Origin: Hyphomonadaceae bacterium
GTDB taxonomy: Bacteria > Pseudomonadota > Alphaproteobacteria > Caulobacterales > Aquidulcibacteraceae
Length of the DNA: 54,204 bases
Direction: 5' to 3'
NCBI GenBank assembly: GCA_016791365.1
Contig: JAEUMT010000003.1
Span: 1 to 54,204, forward strand
Positions 1-7,256 of the stretch are shown in pieces. How positions within the stretch are numbered: the stretch's first letter is position 1; every line of letters starts with the position of its first letter. A program made the translations under genes and the position numbers. The notes beneath the pieces are model-generated. The model worked only from the letters and a program-made list of their open reading frames with translations. It was not told the DNA's origin and did not search any database.

Positions 1-209
1 ACACCCTCAGTGTCGGGCAGGTGCCGTCCGAACTCTGGAGACAGGCGCTTTGCATACTTGGAGCGGGTATCATTGGACTCATGGCTCTTGCGCGACTGGC
101 CGAGCCTGATCCGGAGTGAGAGAGTCCGGAGAATCCCAAAACCGGAAACTAGCTTCTATCCGCCCGTTAGCAGACGTCCGCCCTCTGCTCTTCGCCGAAG
201 ACTACGGTT

Positions 210-503
210 CTAAGACTTGATGAAATTGTAGGCTGGGAAGATCTGAGGCGGCGCGTCGGGAAATCCAGCCGCCTTTAGGATCGGCATCAGCACTTCGGCA
301 AACTGCATCAGTTTTGCCTCGGATTCCCAAACGTCCACAACGCGCCACCCGCTCGGAGTCGGCCCCGCCACGTGGGCCAGCACACCGGCGACGGGCCAAT
401 CGGCCAGCTTGCTGAAGCCCTTGCCATTCGAGAGCCGCTTCAAAACATCGTCGTATTGAGCTTGGGTCACGCCCGCAAATTCGAAGAGTACGCCAATGGC
501 CAT
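210..503 (-). CDS. small protein, possible dimeric alpha/beta-barrel (ABM-like) fold
   Basis: This 97-residue protein begins MAIGVLFEF and has alternating predicted strands and helices. A central stretch (GPTPSGWRVVDVWES) resembles small antibiotic-biosynthesis-monooxygenase-like proteins of the dimeric alpha/beta-barrel fold. The start is well supported by AAAGGAGAG about 7 nt upstream of the ATG. I cannot name a substrate. It is the last minus-strand gene after merA and the VOC gene but lies over 400 nt from them, so membership of the mercury operon is doubtful. The fold is inferred from the overall pattern only, and a conserved hypothetical protein is the safe name. Confidence 0.6.
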   Translation of the reverse strand: MAIGVLFEFAGVTQAQYDDVLKRLSNGKGFSKLADWPVAGVLAHVAGPTPSGWRVVDVWESEAKLMQFAEVLMPILKAAGFPDAPPQIFPAYNFIKS

Positions 504-942
504 TTTGCTCTCTCCTTTGAGTTATCCCAGCCGTTCCATATCAGTTGCAGACGAGAAATGCGACGGCCAGGACGTGTCGCTCGAATTCATCGATCTGCCT
601 GTCTCGACATCGCCGAAACCGATACTAGGTGACGCAGATTGAGCAACGGCCAGCCCTACTCGGTCGCCGAAATCCCAATTTCGGACTCTGGCGACGCCGC
701 TCAGCGGACGTTCACGAGCAGAAAACCGAGCCGACTGCACATGACCTACGTGCCGGTTTCGCCGCCCGTTGCTGCTCGCTGCGGCGGCACGATGTAACAT
801 CAAAAGGACGCCCGCGAAGACGAGCTCAGACAATTCTGTCTCGGACAATCCCGGAGTCGTGGTGAAGGACCGCGCGGTTTTCATCACCATCAACGGCCCT
901 GCATTCGCGCTGGAAGCATGGGGATTCGGCCAGCGATGCGCC
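504..942. other. 439-bp gap with no convincing gene
   Basis: No reading frame here has both a ribosome-binding site and a recognisable protein pattern on either strand. The open frames that cross it run into the neighbouring VOC gene out of frame and have arginine/serine-rich shadow composition. It may hold decayed sequence. I see no tRNA, strong hairpin or clear promoter. Confidence 0.4.
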
Positions 943-1311
943 TCACGTCTTCTCAGCGAAACGCAGTCCGTTGCCGAAGGGATCGAGAATATCCATGCAG
1001 AGTCCGCCCCACGGCGCAGGGCCGAGGCCCGGACTGTAGAGTTTCCAAGGTCGAGACTGAAGTTCAGCATGAAAATCACGGATGCCCGTCATGGCCAAGA
1101 ATACGATCGTGCCCGGCGTGCCATCGCCAACGTGCTCGCTCAGATGCACTTTGAGAGCATCGCGCGAAACCTGCGCGTAGATGGGCGCCGCCGCATCGAA
1201 ACGGTGCTCCCAATCCCAGGCGAAGCCCAGCCAACCGACATAGAAGTCGCGCGCGAGCCGCTCGTCAAAAATACGGAGAATCGGTACGGCACCATAGAAG
1301 GCGATTGTCAT
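943..1311 (-). CDS. VOC-superfamily (glyoxalase/bleomycin-resistance-like) protein
   Basis: The 122-residue product starting MTIAFYGAVPILR has the single-module VOC pattern: an opening strand, the helix RDFYVGWLGFAWDWEH, a middle HLSEHVGDGTPG strand region, and the closing motif DPFGNGLRFAEK typical of the family. VOC proteins bind a metal or small ligand and include glyoxalases, dioxygenases and bleomycin-binding proteins. I start it at 1311 rather than 1353 because homologues begin just before the first strand and the longer form would overlap the merA stop. It lies about 40 nt downstream of merA on the same strand, so co-transcription with mer genes is likely. Substrate unknown. Confidence 0.75.
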   Translation of the reverse strand: MTIAFYGAVPILRIFDERLARDFYVGWLGFAWDWEHRFDAAAPIYAQVSRDALKVHLSEHVGDGTPGTIVFLAMTGIRDFHAELQSRPWKLYSPGLGPAPWGGLCMDILDPFGNGLRFAEKT

Positions 1312-1349
1312 GGGAGTGTCCCTTCGTTCCGCCAATCCAATTGATCGCG

Positions 1350-2777
1350 TCACCCGGCACAGCAGGAGAGCTTGGCGACATCGCGCTCGAAGCCCTGCGC
1401 GGCAAGCCTCAGACCCTCGACGGTGGTAAGATAGGGAAAGATCGTCTCGCCAAGCGCATGTGCGGTCATGCCGTGTTTGAGCGCCAGCGCCAGGGTTTGA
1501 ATGCTGTCGGCGCCTTCAGGCGCGAGGATTTGGCCGCCCAGCAAGCGGTCGGTGCGCGCGTCGGCAACAAGTTTGATGAGGCCGCGCGTGTCGCGCGCAG
1601 CCAGAGCGCGTGGGACTTGATCGAGCGGAACGACGGAGACCTTCACGTCATGTCCAGCAGCGGCGGCTTGCTCTTCGGTGAGGCCGACACCGGAGACTTG
1701 TGGATCGGTGAACACCACCCACGGCATCGCCGCGTTGTCGTAAGCGAGCGTATCGCTGCCTAGCGCATTGCGCGCGGCGAGCTTGGCGCCATAGGCGGCC
1801 ATGTAGACGAATTGATCGCGGTTGGTCACATCGCCTGCGGCGTAAACGCCTGCTTTGCTTGTGCGCATGTGCGCGTCGACGGCGATGGCGCCGCGCTGGT
1901 CTTGAGCGACGCCCGCTTCCGCCAGGGCCAGCCCTTCGACATTGGGTGCGCGGCCCGTGGCGATAAGGAGCTTCTCGGCGCGCAGCTCGACCAGGTCGCC
2001 TTTTTGCTTGACGCACAGCGTGACGCCCGCGGCGTCTTGCCGGCACGCATCGTAAGCAACGCCGCAATGGAGCTGGATGTCTTCGCGCCGAAACACTTCC
2101 ATCAGCGCATCCGAGACCTCGGGCTCGGCCTGCGGCAACAGTCGCGAGCGGCACACCATGGTGACGGCGACGCCCATGCGCGCCATCATCTGCGCCAACT
2201 CGGCGCCGATGAAGCCTCCGCCCACGACGATCAGGCTCTTCGGCAATGTGTCCAACCCAAGCAGCGAGGTGCTGGTGAGGGAGCTGACTCTGTCAATCCC
2301 TGGAATTGGCGGAACCGCTGGCCGCGCGCCGGTTGCGATGACAATCTTCGGCGTGCGGATGAAATGATCGCCGACGGCGACGCCGCCATCAGCGAGACGG
2401 GCTTTGCCTTCGACATACGAGATGCCTTCGTACTGCGGCAGCAGCTGGATATACTTCTTCTGGCGAAGGCCGACGACCAGTTCGTCCTTGGCGGCGATCA
2501 CACGGCGCCAATCGATGACGCGCGCTTCGCCCATGATGCCGTCAAAGCGGCTCGCAACACGCGCGCCATGCAGCGCTTCGGCCGCGCGGATCATGGTCTT
2601 GGAGGGCACGCAGCCGACATTGACGCAGGTGCCGCCGATGACCCCATGTCCGATCAGCGCCACGCGCGCGCCTTGCTCGGCGGCGGTGATTGCGGCCGAA
2701 AAGCCCGCGGAGCCGGCGCCGATAACAGCGAGGTCGTAGGCGTGCTCTTTTTTTGGAGTGGCGCAGCAGTCAGACAT
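1350..2777 (-). CDS. merA: mercuric reductase MerA (core form)
   Basis: Flavoprotein disulfide reductase that reduces Hg(II) to volatile Hg(0) with NADPH in the cytoplasm. The 475-residue protein has an N-terminal FAD-binding GAGSAG motif (about 20-25), the redox-active pair C51-VNVG-C56 in GGTCVNVGCVPSK, a second nucleotide-binding GGGFIGAE segment, and the MerA-specific C-terminal vicinal cysteines C472-C473 (LSCCAG) that hand mercury to the active site. It lacks the N-terminal NmerA metal-binding domain of the Tn501 type, although an N-terminal CC pair (residues 4-5) is present. Its ATG lies one base after the merF stop. It is the enzymatic core of the operon. Confidence 0.97.
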   Translation of the reverse strand: MSDCCATPKKEHAYDLAVIGAGSAGFSAAITAAEQGARVALIGHGVIGGTCVNVGCVPSKTMIRAAEALHGARVASRFDGIMGEARVIDWRRVIAAKDELVVGLRQKKYIQLLPQYEGISYVEGKARLADGGVAVGDHFIRTPKIVIATGARPAVPPIPGIDRVSSLTSTSLLGLDTLPKSLIVVGGGFIGAELAQMMARMGVAVTMVCRSRLLPQAEPEVSDALMEVFRREDIQLHCGVAYDACRQDAAGVTLCVKQKGDLVELRAEKLLIATGRAPNVEGLALAEAGVAQDQRGAIAVDAHMRTSKAGVYAAGDVTNRDQFVYMAAYGAKLAARNALGSDTLAYDNAAMPWVVFTDPQVSGVGLTEEQAAAAGHDVKVSVVPLDQVPRALAARDTRGLIKLVADARTDRLLGGQILAPEGADSIQTLALALKHGMTAHALGETIFPYLTTVEGLRLAAQGFERDVAKLSCCAG

Positions 2778-2778
2778 A

Positions 2779-3009
2779 TCAGGCTTTCTTGTGCGAGCGA
2801 TCGTTGGCGCCGCGCCGGCGGCTGAGAAATGCAGTCAGCCCCCACGCCAGCGCCGCAAGCGCGGCGACGCCCGCGAGCACGGGCAGAAACAGATCGCCCG
2901 CAATCGCCCGGAGGCTGGCGACGCCGAGGAGCGCCAGCACGATCGGCGTCAACAGGCAGCACAGCGCCGCCGCGGCGACGCCGATCAAGACGATCGGCCA
3001 CTCTCTCAT
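2779..3009 (-). CDS. merF: MerF-like mercury transport membrane protein
   Basis: This 76-residue protein has two hydrophobic helices (about 5-27 and 38-60). The first holds the vicinal cysteine pair in ALCCLLTPIV that MerF/MerT proteins use to receive Hg(II) from MerP. A basic tail (RRRGANDRSHKKA) fits a cytoplasmic C terminus. Its start ATG overlaps the merP stop (ATGA) and its stop is one base from the merA start, so translation is probably coupled. Length and the CC pair in helix 1 match MerF. Another small Mer membrane protein such as MerH is possible. Confidence 0.85.
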   Translation of the reverse strand: MREWPIVLIGVAAAALCCLLTPIVLALLGVASLRAIAGDLFLPVLAGVAALAALAWGLTAFLSRRRGANDRSHKKA

Positions 3010-3347
3010 GAGGCCGGCGTGACGAGATGCGCGGGATAGCCTGCGTTGGTCGAGGCTGCCGCGATCGCTTCGGAGGTGGCGCGGGCTGGATCGTAGGTCA
3101 CCGTGGCGCGCTTGGTTTCAAAATCGACGGTGACCGAGCGCACGCCGTCGACGCGCGACATCGCTGTGCGCACTGTTATCGGACAAGTCGCGCAGGTCAT
3201 GTTGTCGACGGCGAAGGAAGCGGTCCGCACTTGCACTTGCTGGCGCTGCGCGCCGGTTTGCGCGACCGATTGCAACGGCGCGAGTGCTGCGATCGCGCCG
3301 AGCCCTGCGAGTGCGGCAAGCGCGCCGACGATTACGAGCTTCTTCAT
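3006..3347 (-). CDS. merP: periplasmic mercury-binding protein MerP
   Basis: A small HMA-domain protein that binds Hg(II) in the periplasm and passes it to MerT/MerF. The 113-residue product has a signal peptide (MKKLVIVGALAALAGLGAIA...), then the heavy-metal motif NMTCATC and a ferredoxin-like fold ending in VTYDPARATSEAIAAASTNAGYPA. The start at 3347 is supported by GGAGG upstream; longer in-frame versions would read through merT. It follows merT by 11 nt and overlaps merF by 4 nt. Confidence 0.95.
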   Translation of the reverse strand: MKKLVIVGALAALAGLGAIAALAPLQSVAQTGAQRQQVQVRTASFAVDNMTCATCPITVRTAMSRVDGVRSVTVDFETKRATVTYDPARATSEAIAAASTNAGYPAHLVTPAS

Positions 3348-3358
3348 GGGGAGCCTCC

Positions 3359-3727
3359 TCAATAGAAAAACTTCGCCCACCAATCGATGGTGGCGGCCAA
3401 GGCGACGAGCGCTGCGGCGAGCCAAAGCGCGATCTGGGTGATCAAAGCCGATTGCGGACGCGCGCAGTACGAGCCGTCCTCACACTCGGCGCGCGGTCGG
3501 AAATAGACCTGCCAGAAACCGAGCCCGATGAAGATCGCCGCGACGGCGATGAAGACTGGCTTGTAGGGCTCAAGCGCAGTGAAATTGCCGATCCAGGCGC
3601 CGGAGACCCCGAGCGTCACCAGCACGAGCGGCAAGACGCAGCAGGATGACGCCAGGATGGCGCCGGCGACACCGCCCGCGGCAAGCCAGGACGAGCGAGG
3701 ACTAGGATCGGGGCTTTGCTGGACCAT
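3359..3727 (-). CDS. merT: mercury transporter MerT
   Basis: Inner-membrane importer carrying Hg(II) to cytoplasmic MerA. The 122-residue protein has three hydrophobic helices, the CC pair in helix 1 (SSCCVLPLVL) and a second cysteine pair in the loop between helices 2 and 3 (CEDGSYC), both diagnostic of MerT. The ATG at 3727 (MVQQSP) is chosen over an in-frame GTG at 3733, because the promoter -10 element occupies 3734-3739 and would place transcription start at or next to 3727, suggesting a leaderless or nearly leaderless message. First gene of merT-merP-merF-merA. Confidence 0.95.
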   Translation of the reverse strand: MVQQSPDPSPRSSWLAAGGVAGAILASSCCVLPLVLVTLGVSGAWIGNFTALEPYKPVFIAVAAIFIGLGFWQVYFRPRAECEDGSYCARPQSALITQIALWLAAALVALAATIDWWAKFFY

Positions 3728-3733
3728 GGCCAC

Positions 3734-3764
3734 ATGCTACAATCTGTAGAGACTACAGGATCAA
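3734..3764 (-). promoter_or_regulatory. MerR-controlled mer promoter and operator
   Basis: On the minus strand a -35 TTGATC (3764-3759) and a -10 TAGCAT (3739-3734) are separated by exactly 19 bp. The spacer holds the palindrome CTGTAG-N3-CTACAG (3744-3758). A 19-bp spacer filled by a dyad is the hallmark of MerR-activated promoters, where the regulator untwists DNA to align the two elements. A divergent plus-strand pair, TTGCTG (3716) and TACAAT (3738) spaced 16 bp, could drive merR, and would then be repressed by the same bound MerR. Confidence 0.85.
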
Positions 3765-3798
3765 GAAGATTTTGCAGCCCATTAAACAACGCGATTCC

Positions 3799-4278
3799 AT
3801 GCCGCTGTTGCGGCGCGGGGAGCTTGCCGCGCGGGTCGGCTGCAACCTCGAAACCATCCGCTATTACGAGGGCATCGGTCTCTTGCCGCACCCGCCGCGC
3901 TCGCAAGGACGCCATCGACTCTATGACGCGGACTTGGCCAAGCGGCTGCGCTTCATCCTGCGCGGGCGCGAACTCGGCTTCTCGATCGAAGAGATTCGCG
4001 CGCTTTTGGCCATCGCCGACGGCGGCGGCGGATGCGCTGACGTCTATGCGCTCACCACGCAGCACGTGGAGGTGATCAGGCGAAAGATCGCAGACTTGCG
4101 CAAGCTGCAACGCATCTTGACGGAAACTGCCGCGCGTTGCGCGCGCGACGCCTCGCCTGAATGTCCAATCATCGAGGCGCTGCAAGCGAGCAGCGCGGAC
4201 GGTCCCCTTGGGGCCGCAAGCTTTGCAGTGGTGCCTAACGCACGGGAACTTGGCAAGGCAGTCGCGACTCGTCCGTGA
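3799..4278 (+). CDS. merR: Hg(II)-responsive regulator MerR
   Basis: MerR-family activator/repressor of the divergent mer operon. From ATG 3799 the 159-residue protein has the winged-helix motif GCNLETIRYYEGIGLLP (about 14-30), a long dimerisation helix, and the three mercury ligands C79, C114 and C122. The C79-C114 spacing of 35 matches the C82-C117 spacing of Tn501 MerR. A TTG codon at 3772 could extend it by nine residues, but MPLLRRGELA fits family N termini better. The C-terminal tail beyond residue 130 (DGPLGAASFAVV...) is longer than usual. The operator lies between it and merT. Confidence 0.95.
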   Translation: MPLLRRGELAARVGCNLETIRYYEGIGLLPHPPRSQGRHRLYDADLAKRLRFILRGRELGFSIEEIRALLAIADGGGGCADVYALTTQHVEVIRRKIADLRKLQRILTETAARCARDASPECPIIEALQASSADGPLGAASFAVVPNARELGKAVATRP

Positions 4279-4649
4279 TTGCGCGAATGCGCCCTCGCCA
4301 TTGTGACTCGTCGGGACACCCAGATCGCCAACAGCAGCACTCTCTGGCGGCTATCTTCGAAGGGCCCTGGTGGTCATGCTGGTGATTTGGTCGATCCTGA
4401 GATTGGAGCCGCTTCAGCTCCCTACTAACGCTACGTGTGTAGCTTTGGTCATGGCGACCAGCGCGAAGCTCGTCTCGGAGCGCTTTGATGGCGATCTCTG
4501 GCTACGGATTGAGCGTTCAGTCCTCGCGGTCCTGGCGAACAACTCTTCCTGTACAGCAAGAACCAAATGCCGATTGCTGACTGGTTCTTGCTGCACCCGC
4601 GGGACACGCTCAAAGAGCGAACGCAACACCACTCGCCGTTGGGCGTTCA

Positions 4650-4785
4650 TGAAGCCGACATTTCGAGGCTTAGCAGGAGGCCAATTATCTCGTAATCGCG
4701 AACGGGCTCCAAGTTGCAGCCCGTCCGCTGGGCGTGTTCCGCCTGCGCAGGCCCTTCACCAGGGTGTGAACGCGCATGGCCAAAA
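4650..4785 (-). pseudogene. decayed second merR fragment
   Basis: One minus-strand frame reads RTGCNLEPVRDYEIIGLL, close to the MerR DNA-binding helix of the intact gene (VGCNLETIRYYEGIGLL), then stops after about ten unrelated residues. The only nearby ATG (about 4778) is in another frame, so the start has been lost by frameshift and the whole effector domain is missing. It is divergent from merB with a mer-type operator between them, repeating the merR/merT arrangement. This suggests a once independent merR-merB unit. Boundaries are approximate. Confidence 0.6.
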
Positions 4786-4791
4786 ACCTCC

Positions 4792-4822
4792 TTGACCCTG
4801 TAGTGACTACAGACTGCACGCT
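4792..4822 (+). promoter_or_regulatory. second mer operator, upstream of merB
   Basis: TTGACC (4792-4797) is followed by a 19-bp spacer containing the perfect palindrome CTGTAG-TGA-CTACAG (4798-4812). The arms are identical to the merT operator and only the central three bases differ. The expected -10 at 4817-4822 (CACGCT) is a poor match, so this promoter is either weak or damaged. It lies about 170 nt before the merB start. The intact MerR at 3799 could act here in trans. Confidence 0.7.
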
Positions 4823-4978
4823 CAAGGCCTCGGCCAGGAAAGAGAGGCCGACATGTTTGCATTGCGAGCCCGAACAACGGCAACCGCCACGGAGAGACGA
4901 CTTGCTTGCGGTTTCATTGGCGCCGGCACCAATGCCCACCTGCGGCGAGGTGGGAAGCATGAAGAAGGACCTGAAACA

Positions 4979-5827
4979 ATGAACGATTGTTGCGCATCCT
5001 CCCCTGCGCCGGACAAGGCGACGGTTTCCACAGACGCGACGCTGCCGAGTTACATTATGCGGCCGGGAGTGACCTTTCCGGATTGGTCGGTCGTCACATC
5101 GCCAACCGTTCGAGACGCTCTGCAGACCATGGTCAGCTCCGGCCATGTGCTCGAACGTTGGAGCGGCTACGAAGCGGCCGCAGACCGCGTGCGTGTTGCG
5201 CTGCTTCAGCTTTACGTTGAGCTTGGACAAGCCCCGACCACAGACGTGCTCGCCCAGCGCGCGGGGCTGAGCGAGGAATCCGTCCGTCCACTACTCAAAG
5301 AACTGCGCCGTCGCGATCTCGCCATTCTCGATGGCGACACCATCACCGGAGCCTATCCCTTCACCGAGCGCGACACCGGCCATCGGGTTACCCTGGACGC
5401 GCGTACGCTCAAGGCCATGTGCGCGGTCGACGCGCTCGGCGTTGGCGACATGACCGGGCGCGACATCGCGGTTGAATCACGCTGCCGCCACTGCGGCACG
5501 CCGGTCAAGATCACCACGCAGGACCGCGGGCGAGCTCTGGCTGACATCGCTCCCGACACGGCCGTCGCGTGGCTCAGCGTCCGTTACGAAGATGGCTGCG
5601 CTGCAAGCTCGCTTTGTACTGCAACATCGTTCTTCTGTTCGGATGATCACCTCGCCGCCTGGCGTCACGCGCAGCCTGCTGACAAGACGGGATACCGCCT
5701 GACGATCGAAGAAGCCTTGGAAGCAGGTCGGGCGATCTTCGCGCCGAGCCTTGCCGGAGTGGGCGCAATCGCCGGCCACGACGACGACGGGACCAAGACA
5801 CGCGACAGGGCCGAATCGGGCAATTGA
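4979..5827 (+). CDS. merB: alkylmercury lyase MerB (long form)
   Basis: Cleaves the carbon-mercury bond of organomercurials by protonolysis, delivering Hg(II) to MerA. The 282-residue protein has the catalytic set seen in the family: C148 and D151 in MCAVDALG and C220 in FFCSDDHL, corresponding to C96, D99 and C159 of the classical enzyme. It is longer than the usual ~212 residues because of an N-terminal extension of about 50 residues beginning MNDCCASSPA, which contains a CC pair that might bind metal (inference). A winged-helix-like segment at about 70-120 is typical of MerB. ATG 4979 is the likely start; the frame is open further upstream. Confidence 0.93.
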   Translation: MNDCCASSPAPDKATVSTDATLPSYIMRPGVTFPDWSVVTSPTVRDALQTMVSSGHVLERWSGYEAAADRVRVALLQLYVELGQAPTTDVLAQRAGLSEESVRPLLKELRRRDLAILDGDTITGAYPFTERDTGHRVTLDARTLKAMCAVDALGVGDMTGRDIAVESRCRHCGTPVKITTQDRGRALADIAPDTAVAWLSVRYEDGCAASSLCTATSFFCSDDHLAAWRHAQPADKTGYRLTIEEALEAGRAIFAPSLAGVGAIAGHDDDGTKTRDRAESGN

Positions 5828-5856
5828 GACGCACGCTCCTGAACAGCGGCTTGCTC

Positions 5857-6006
5857 TTATTCTTCGGTTTCGCCGAACCGTTCATAGACGTAGGCCATGT
5901 TGAGCATGCGCGAGGGCGCCTTGTGACGCGCTGCGTTTGAAAGTCTGCAATCGGCGAGTTGCCGTCCGCCCAACTCGTCCGTTATTGCCCCGAAGCAGCT
6001 GTTCAC
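5857..6006 (-). CDS. small ORF coupled to the XRE regulator
   Basis: A 49-residue frame from GTG 6006 overlaps the stop of the upstream XRE gene as GTGA, the usual sign of translational coupling. The product ends SRMLNMAYVYERFGETEE, which has ordinary protein-like composition rather than the Arg/Pro/Ala bias of shadow frames. I recognise no family. It could be a genuine small partner of the regulator, or the remnant C terminus of a larger gene that has lost its start. Confidence 0.4.
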   Translation of the reverse strand: MNSCFGAITDELGGRQLADCRLSNAARHKAPSRMLNMAYVYERFGETEE

Positions 6007-6293
6007 CGCTTCCGTTTTAGTACGGGGATGTCCTTCAAGACATCCGCGAAGAATTTGCGTTCATCGATTTCGAGGGCGCGCAGCCATTCAACGAACTGAA
6101 CGATGTCTAGCCGCCGTTCGTGCAACTCGACCTTGGCTACATAGGATTGCGGCTTCTCAAGCAACGCGGCCAACTCGCGTTGATTCAGCCCAGCGTCTTT
6201 GCGCAGAGCGATAAGCCGAGCAACGATTGCTCGGTAACGCGGATCTCGCAAAGTTGACGCCACCCGGCCCTCCCGCAGCTTCGCGGTGGGCAT
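6003..6293 (-). CDS. XRE-family helix-turn-helix regulator
   Basis: The 96-residue product from ATG 6293 holds a Cro/C1-type HTH: RYRAIVARLIALRKDAGLNQRELAALLEKPQSYVAKVELHERRLDIVQFVEWLRAL. This is the five-helix pattern with the QRELA and SYVAKVE helices. A TTG at 6335 would add 14 residues, but that start lies inside an inverted repeat (6314-6336) better read as the operator. It is transcribed away from the 6350 gene that precedes the lasso sigma factor, so it may repress itself and that gene. A short coupled ORF follows. Target not knowable from sequence. Confidence 0.8.
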   Translation of the reverse strand: MPTAKLREGRVASTLRDPRYRAIVARLIALRKDAGLNQRELAALLEKPQSYVAKVELHERRLDIVQFVEWLRALEIDERKFFADVLKDIPVLKRKR

Positions 6294-6313
6294 CCCGGGT
6301 AAGCAGGTTTCAG

Positions 6314-6336
6314 GTTGATCCCGAAGAGGGATCAAC
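6314..6336. promoter_or_regulatory. perfect 9-bp inverted repeat, probable XRE operator
   Basis: GTTGATCCC and GGGATCAAC are perfect 9-bp arms separated by GAAGA. It lies between the divergent genes at 6293 (minus) and 6350 (plus), 20 nt from the regulator ATG and 13 nt before the plus-strand ATG. Position and symmetry fit an autoregulatory operator controlling both directions. Confidence 0.65.
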
Positions 6337-6349
6337 TAGACTCCGAGCC

Positions 6350-6712
6350 ATGGGCCACATGGCATCGGATTTAGTCCCGCCGTGCGTCGAGGCGTTGGAC
6401 AAAGGGCTGCGCAGCAGCGGTTTTCGGCCGCTCGCCCGAGTGCTGGACACTGCCCGCGCCACCGATGTGGCCGTCGCGCTCGCCACCGGCCGCGTAGCCG
6501 TCGTCCGCTGCGTGGAGCACGCCGCCCCTGAAGATCACACCGCCCTCGCAACAATGCTGACTGAGGGCGACTTCGTCTGGGCTGGGCTGGTCTATGGCGA
6601 GCGGGAGGGATCAGAGACCGTTGGTCTGGTCGAGACCTTCCATGTCAGCGAACTCGACCGGCTGGTTTCTCGGCTTCTGGAACTCCGGGAGGCGTTCGGT
6701 GAAGCCGGCTGA
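6350..6712 (+). CDS. uncharacterised protein overlapping the ECF sigma gene
   Basis: A 120-residue protein of unknown family. Visible features are an N-terminal helix (VPPCVEALDKGLRSSGFRPLARVLDTA), a strand-rich centre (DVAVALATGRVAVVRCVEHAAPEDHTALATMLTEGDFVWAGLVYG) and a C-terminal amphipathic helix. The AVALATGRVAVVRCVEH strand pair loosely recalls restriction-endonuclease-like folds, but I do not see a full PD-(D/E)xK motif. Its 3' end overlaps the sigma gene by 14 nt, which suggests coupled expression. It is divergent from the XRE regulator with a shared operator, so XRE may control entry into the lasso uptake operon. Confidence 0.65.
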   Translation: MGHMASDLVPPCVEALDKGLRSSGFRPLARVLDTARATDVAVALATGRVAVVRCVEHAAPEDHTALATMLTEGDFVWAGLVYGEREGSETVGLVETFHVSELDRLVSRLLELREAFGEAG

Positions 6713-7256
6713 TCTCGCCCGCCTCTTCGCCACCGAGGGCCCTCGCCTGCTGCGGCGGCTGCGGCGCTTTCGCGGGCGCATCGCCGCCGAGGACGTGGTC
6801 CAGGCCGCTTTTGCGAAAATGCTAGAAGTGGACGAGGCCGAGATCGAAGAGCCGCGCGCTTATCTGGCGCGCATCACCCGCAATTTGGCGATCGACGAAT
6901 TGCGCAAGCATGAGCGCGGCGGCCTCTCCTTCGTCGACGAAGGCGAACTGGATCGGCTCGGGGTCGGTGGCAGTTTGACCCCTGAGCAGATGCTGATCGA
7001 GGGCGAGCGCTTCGCGCACATGACCGGCGCGTTTTTGGCGCTGCCGAAGAAGGAGCGCATGGCGGTCGTCCTGTTCAAATTGAAGGGGCTCTCGCACGAA
7101 GAAATCGGCAGGCGGCTTGGCATTCCCCGCCACAGCGTGCCGCGCTATCTCTCCCGCGCGCTTGCCAAATGCGCAGAGGCGATGCAGGCCTTCGAACGAG
7201 CCGGGCTCGATGAGAGTGCTGATGACCAGCCCAAGGGAGAAGCGGATCGGACGTGA
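6699..7256 (+). CDS. ECF sigma factor (FecI-type)
   Basis: An extracytoplasmic-function sigma factor of 185 residues. Sigma-2 is seen as RLLRRLRRFRGRIAAEDVVQAAFAKMLE...AYLARITRNLAIDELRK, and sigma-4 as FLALPKKERMAVVLFKLKGLSHEEIGRRLGIPRHSVPRYLSRALAKC. The start is GTG 6699, with GGGAGG a few bases upstream. It overlaps the downstream FecR gene. In FecI/FecR systems the sigma factor is released when a ligand-loaded outer-membrane receptor signals through FecR. The next genes are FecR, a receptor with a signalling domain, and a lasso isopeptidase, an order known from astexin-type lasso clusters. Confidence 0.9.
   Translation: MKPADLARLFATEGPRLLRRLRRFRGRIAAEDVVQAAFAKMLEVDEAEIEEPRAYLARITRNLAIDELRKHERGGLSFVDEGELDRLGVGGSLTPEQMLIEGERFAHMTGAFLALPKKERMAVVLFKLKGLSHEEIGRRLGIPRHSVPRYLSRALAKCAEAMQAFERAGLDESADDQPKGEADRT

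Noticed and set aside
3772-3798. TTG start extending MerR by nine residues
   Set aside because: ATG 3799 gives a normal MerR N terminus. The extension adds no conserved residues.
4370-4795. 141-residue plus-strand frame between merR and merB
   Set aside because: No family resemblance and no ribosome-binding site. It overlaps the merR remnant, which explains part of the sequence better.
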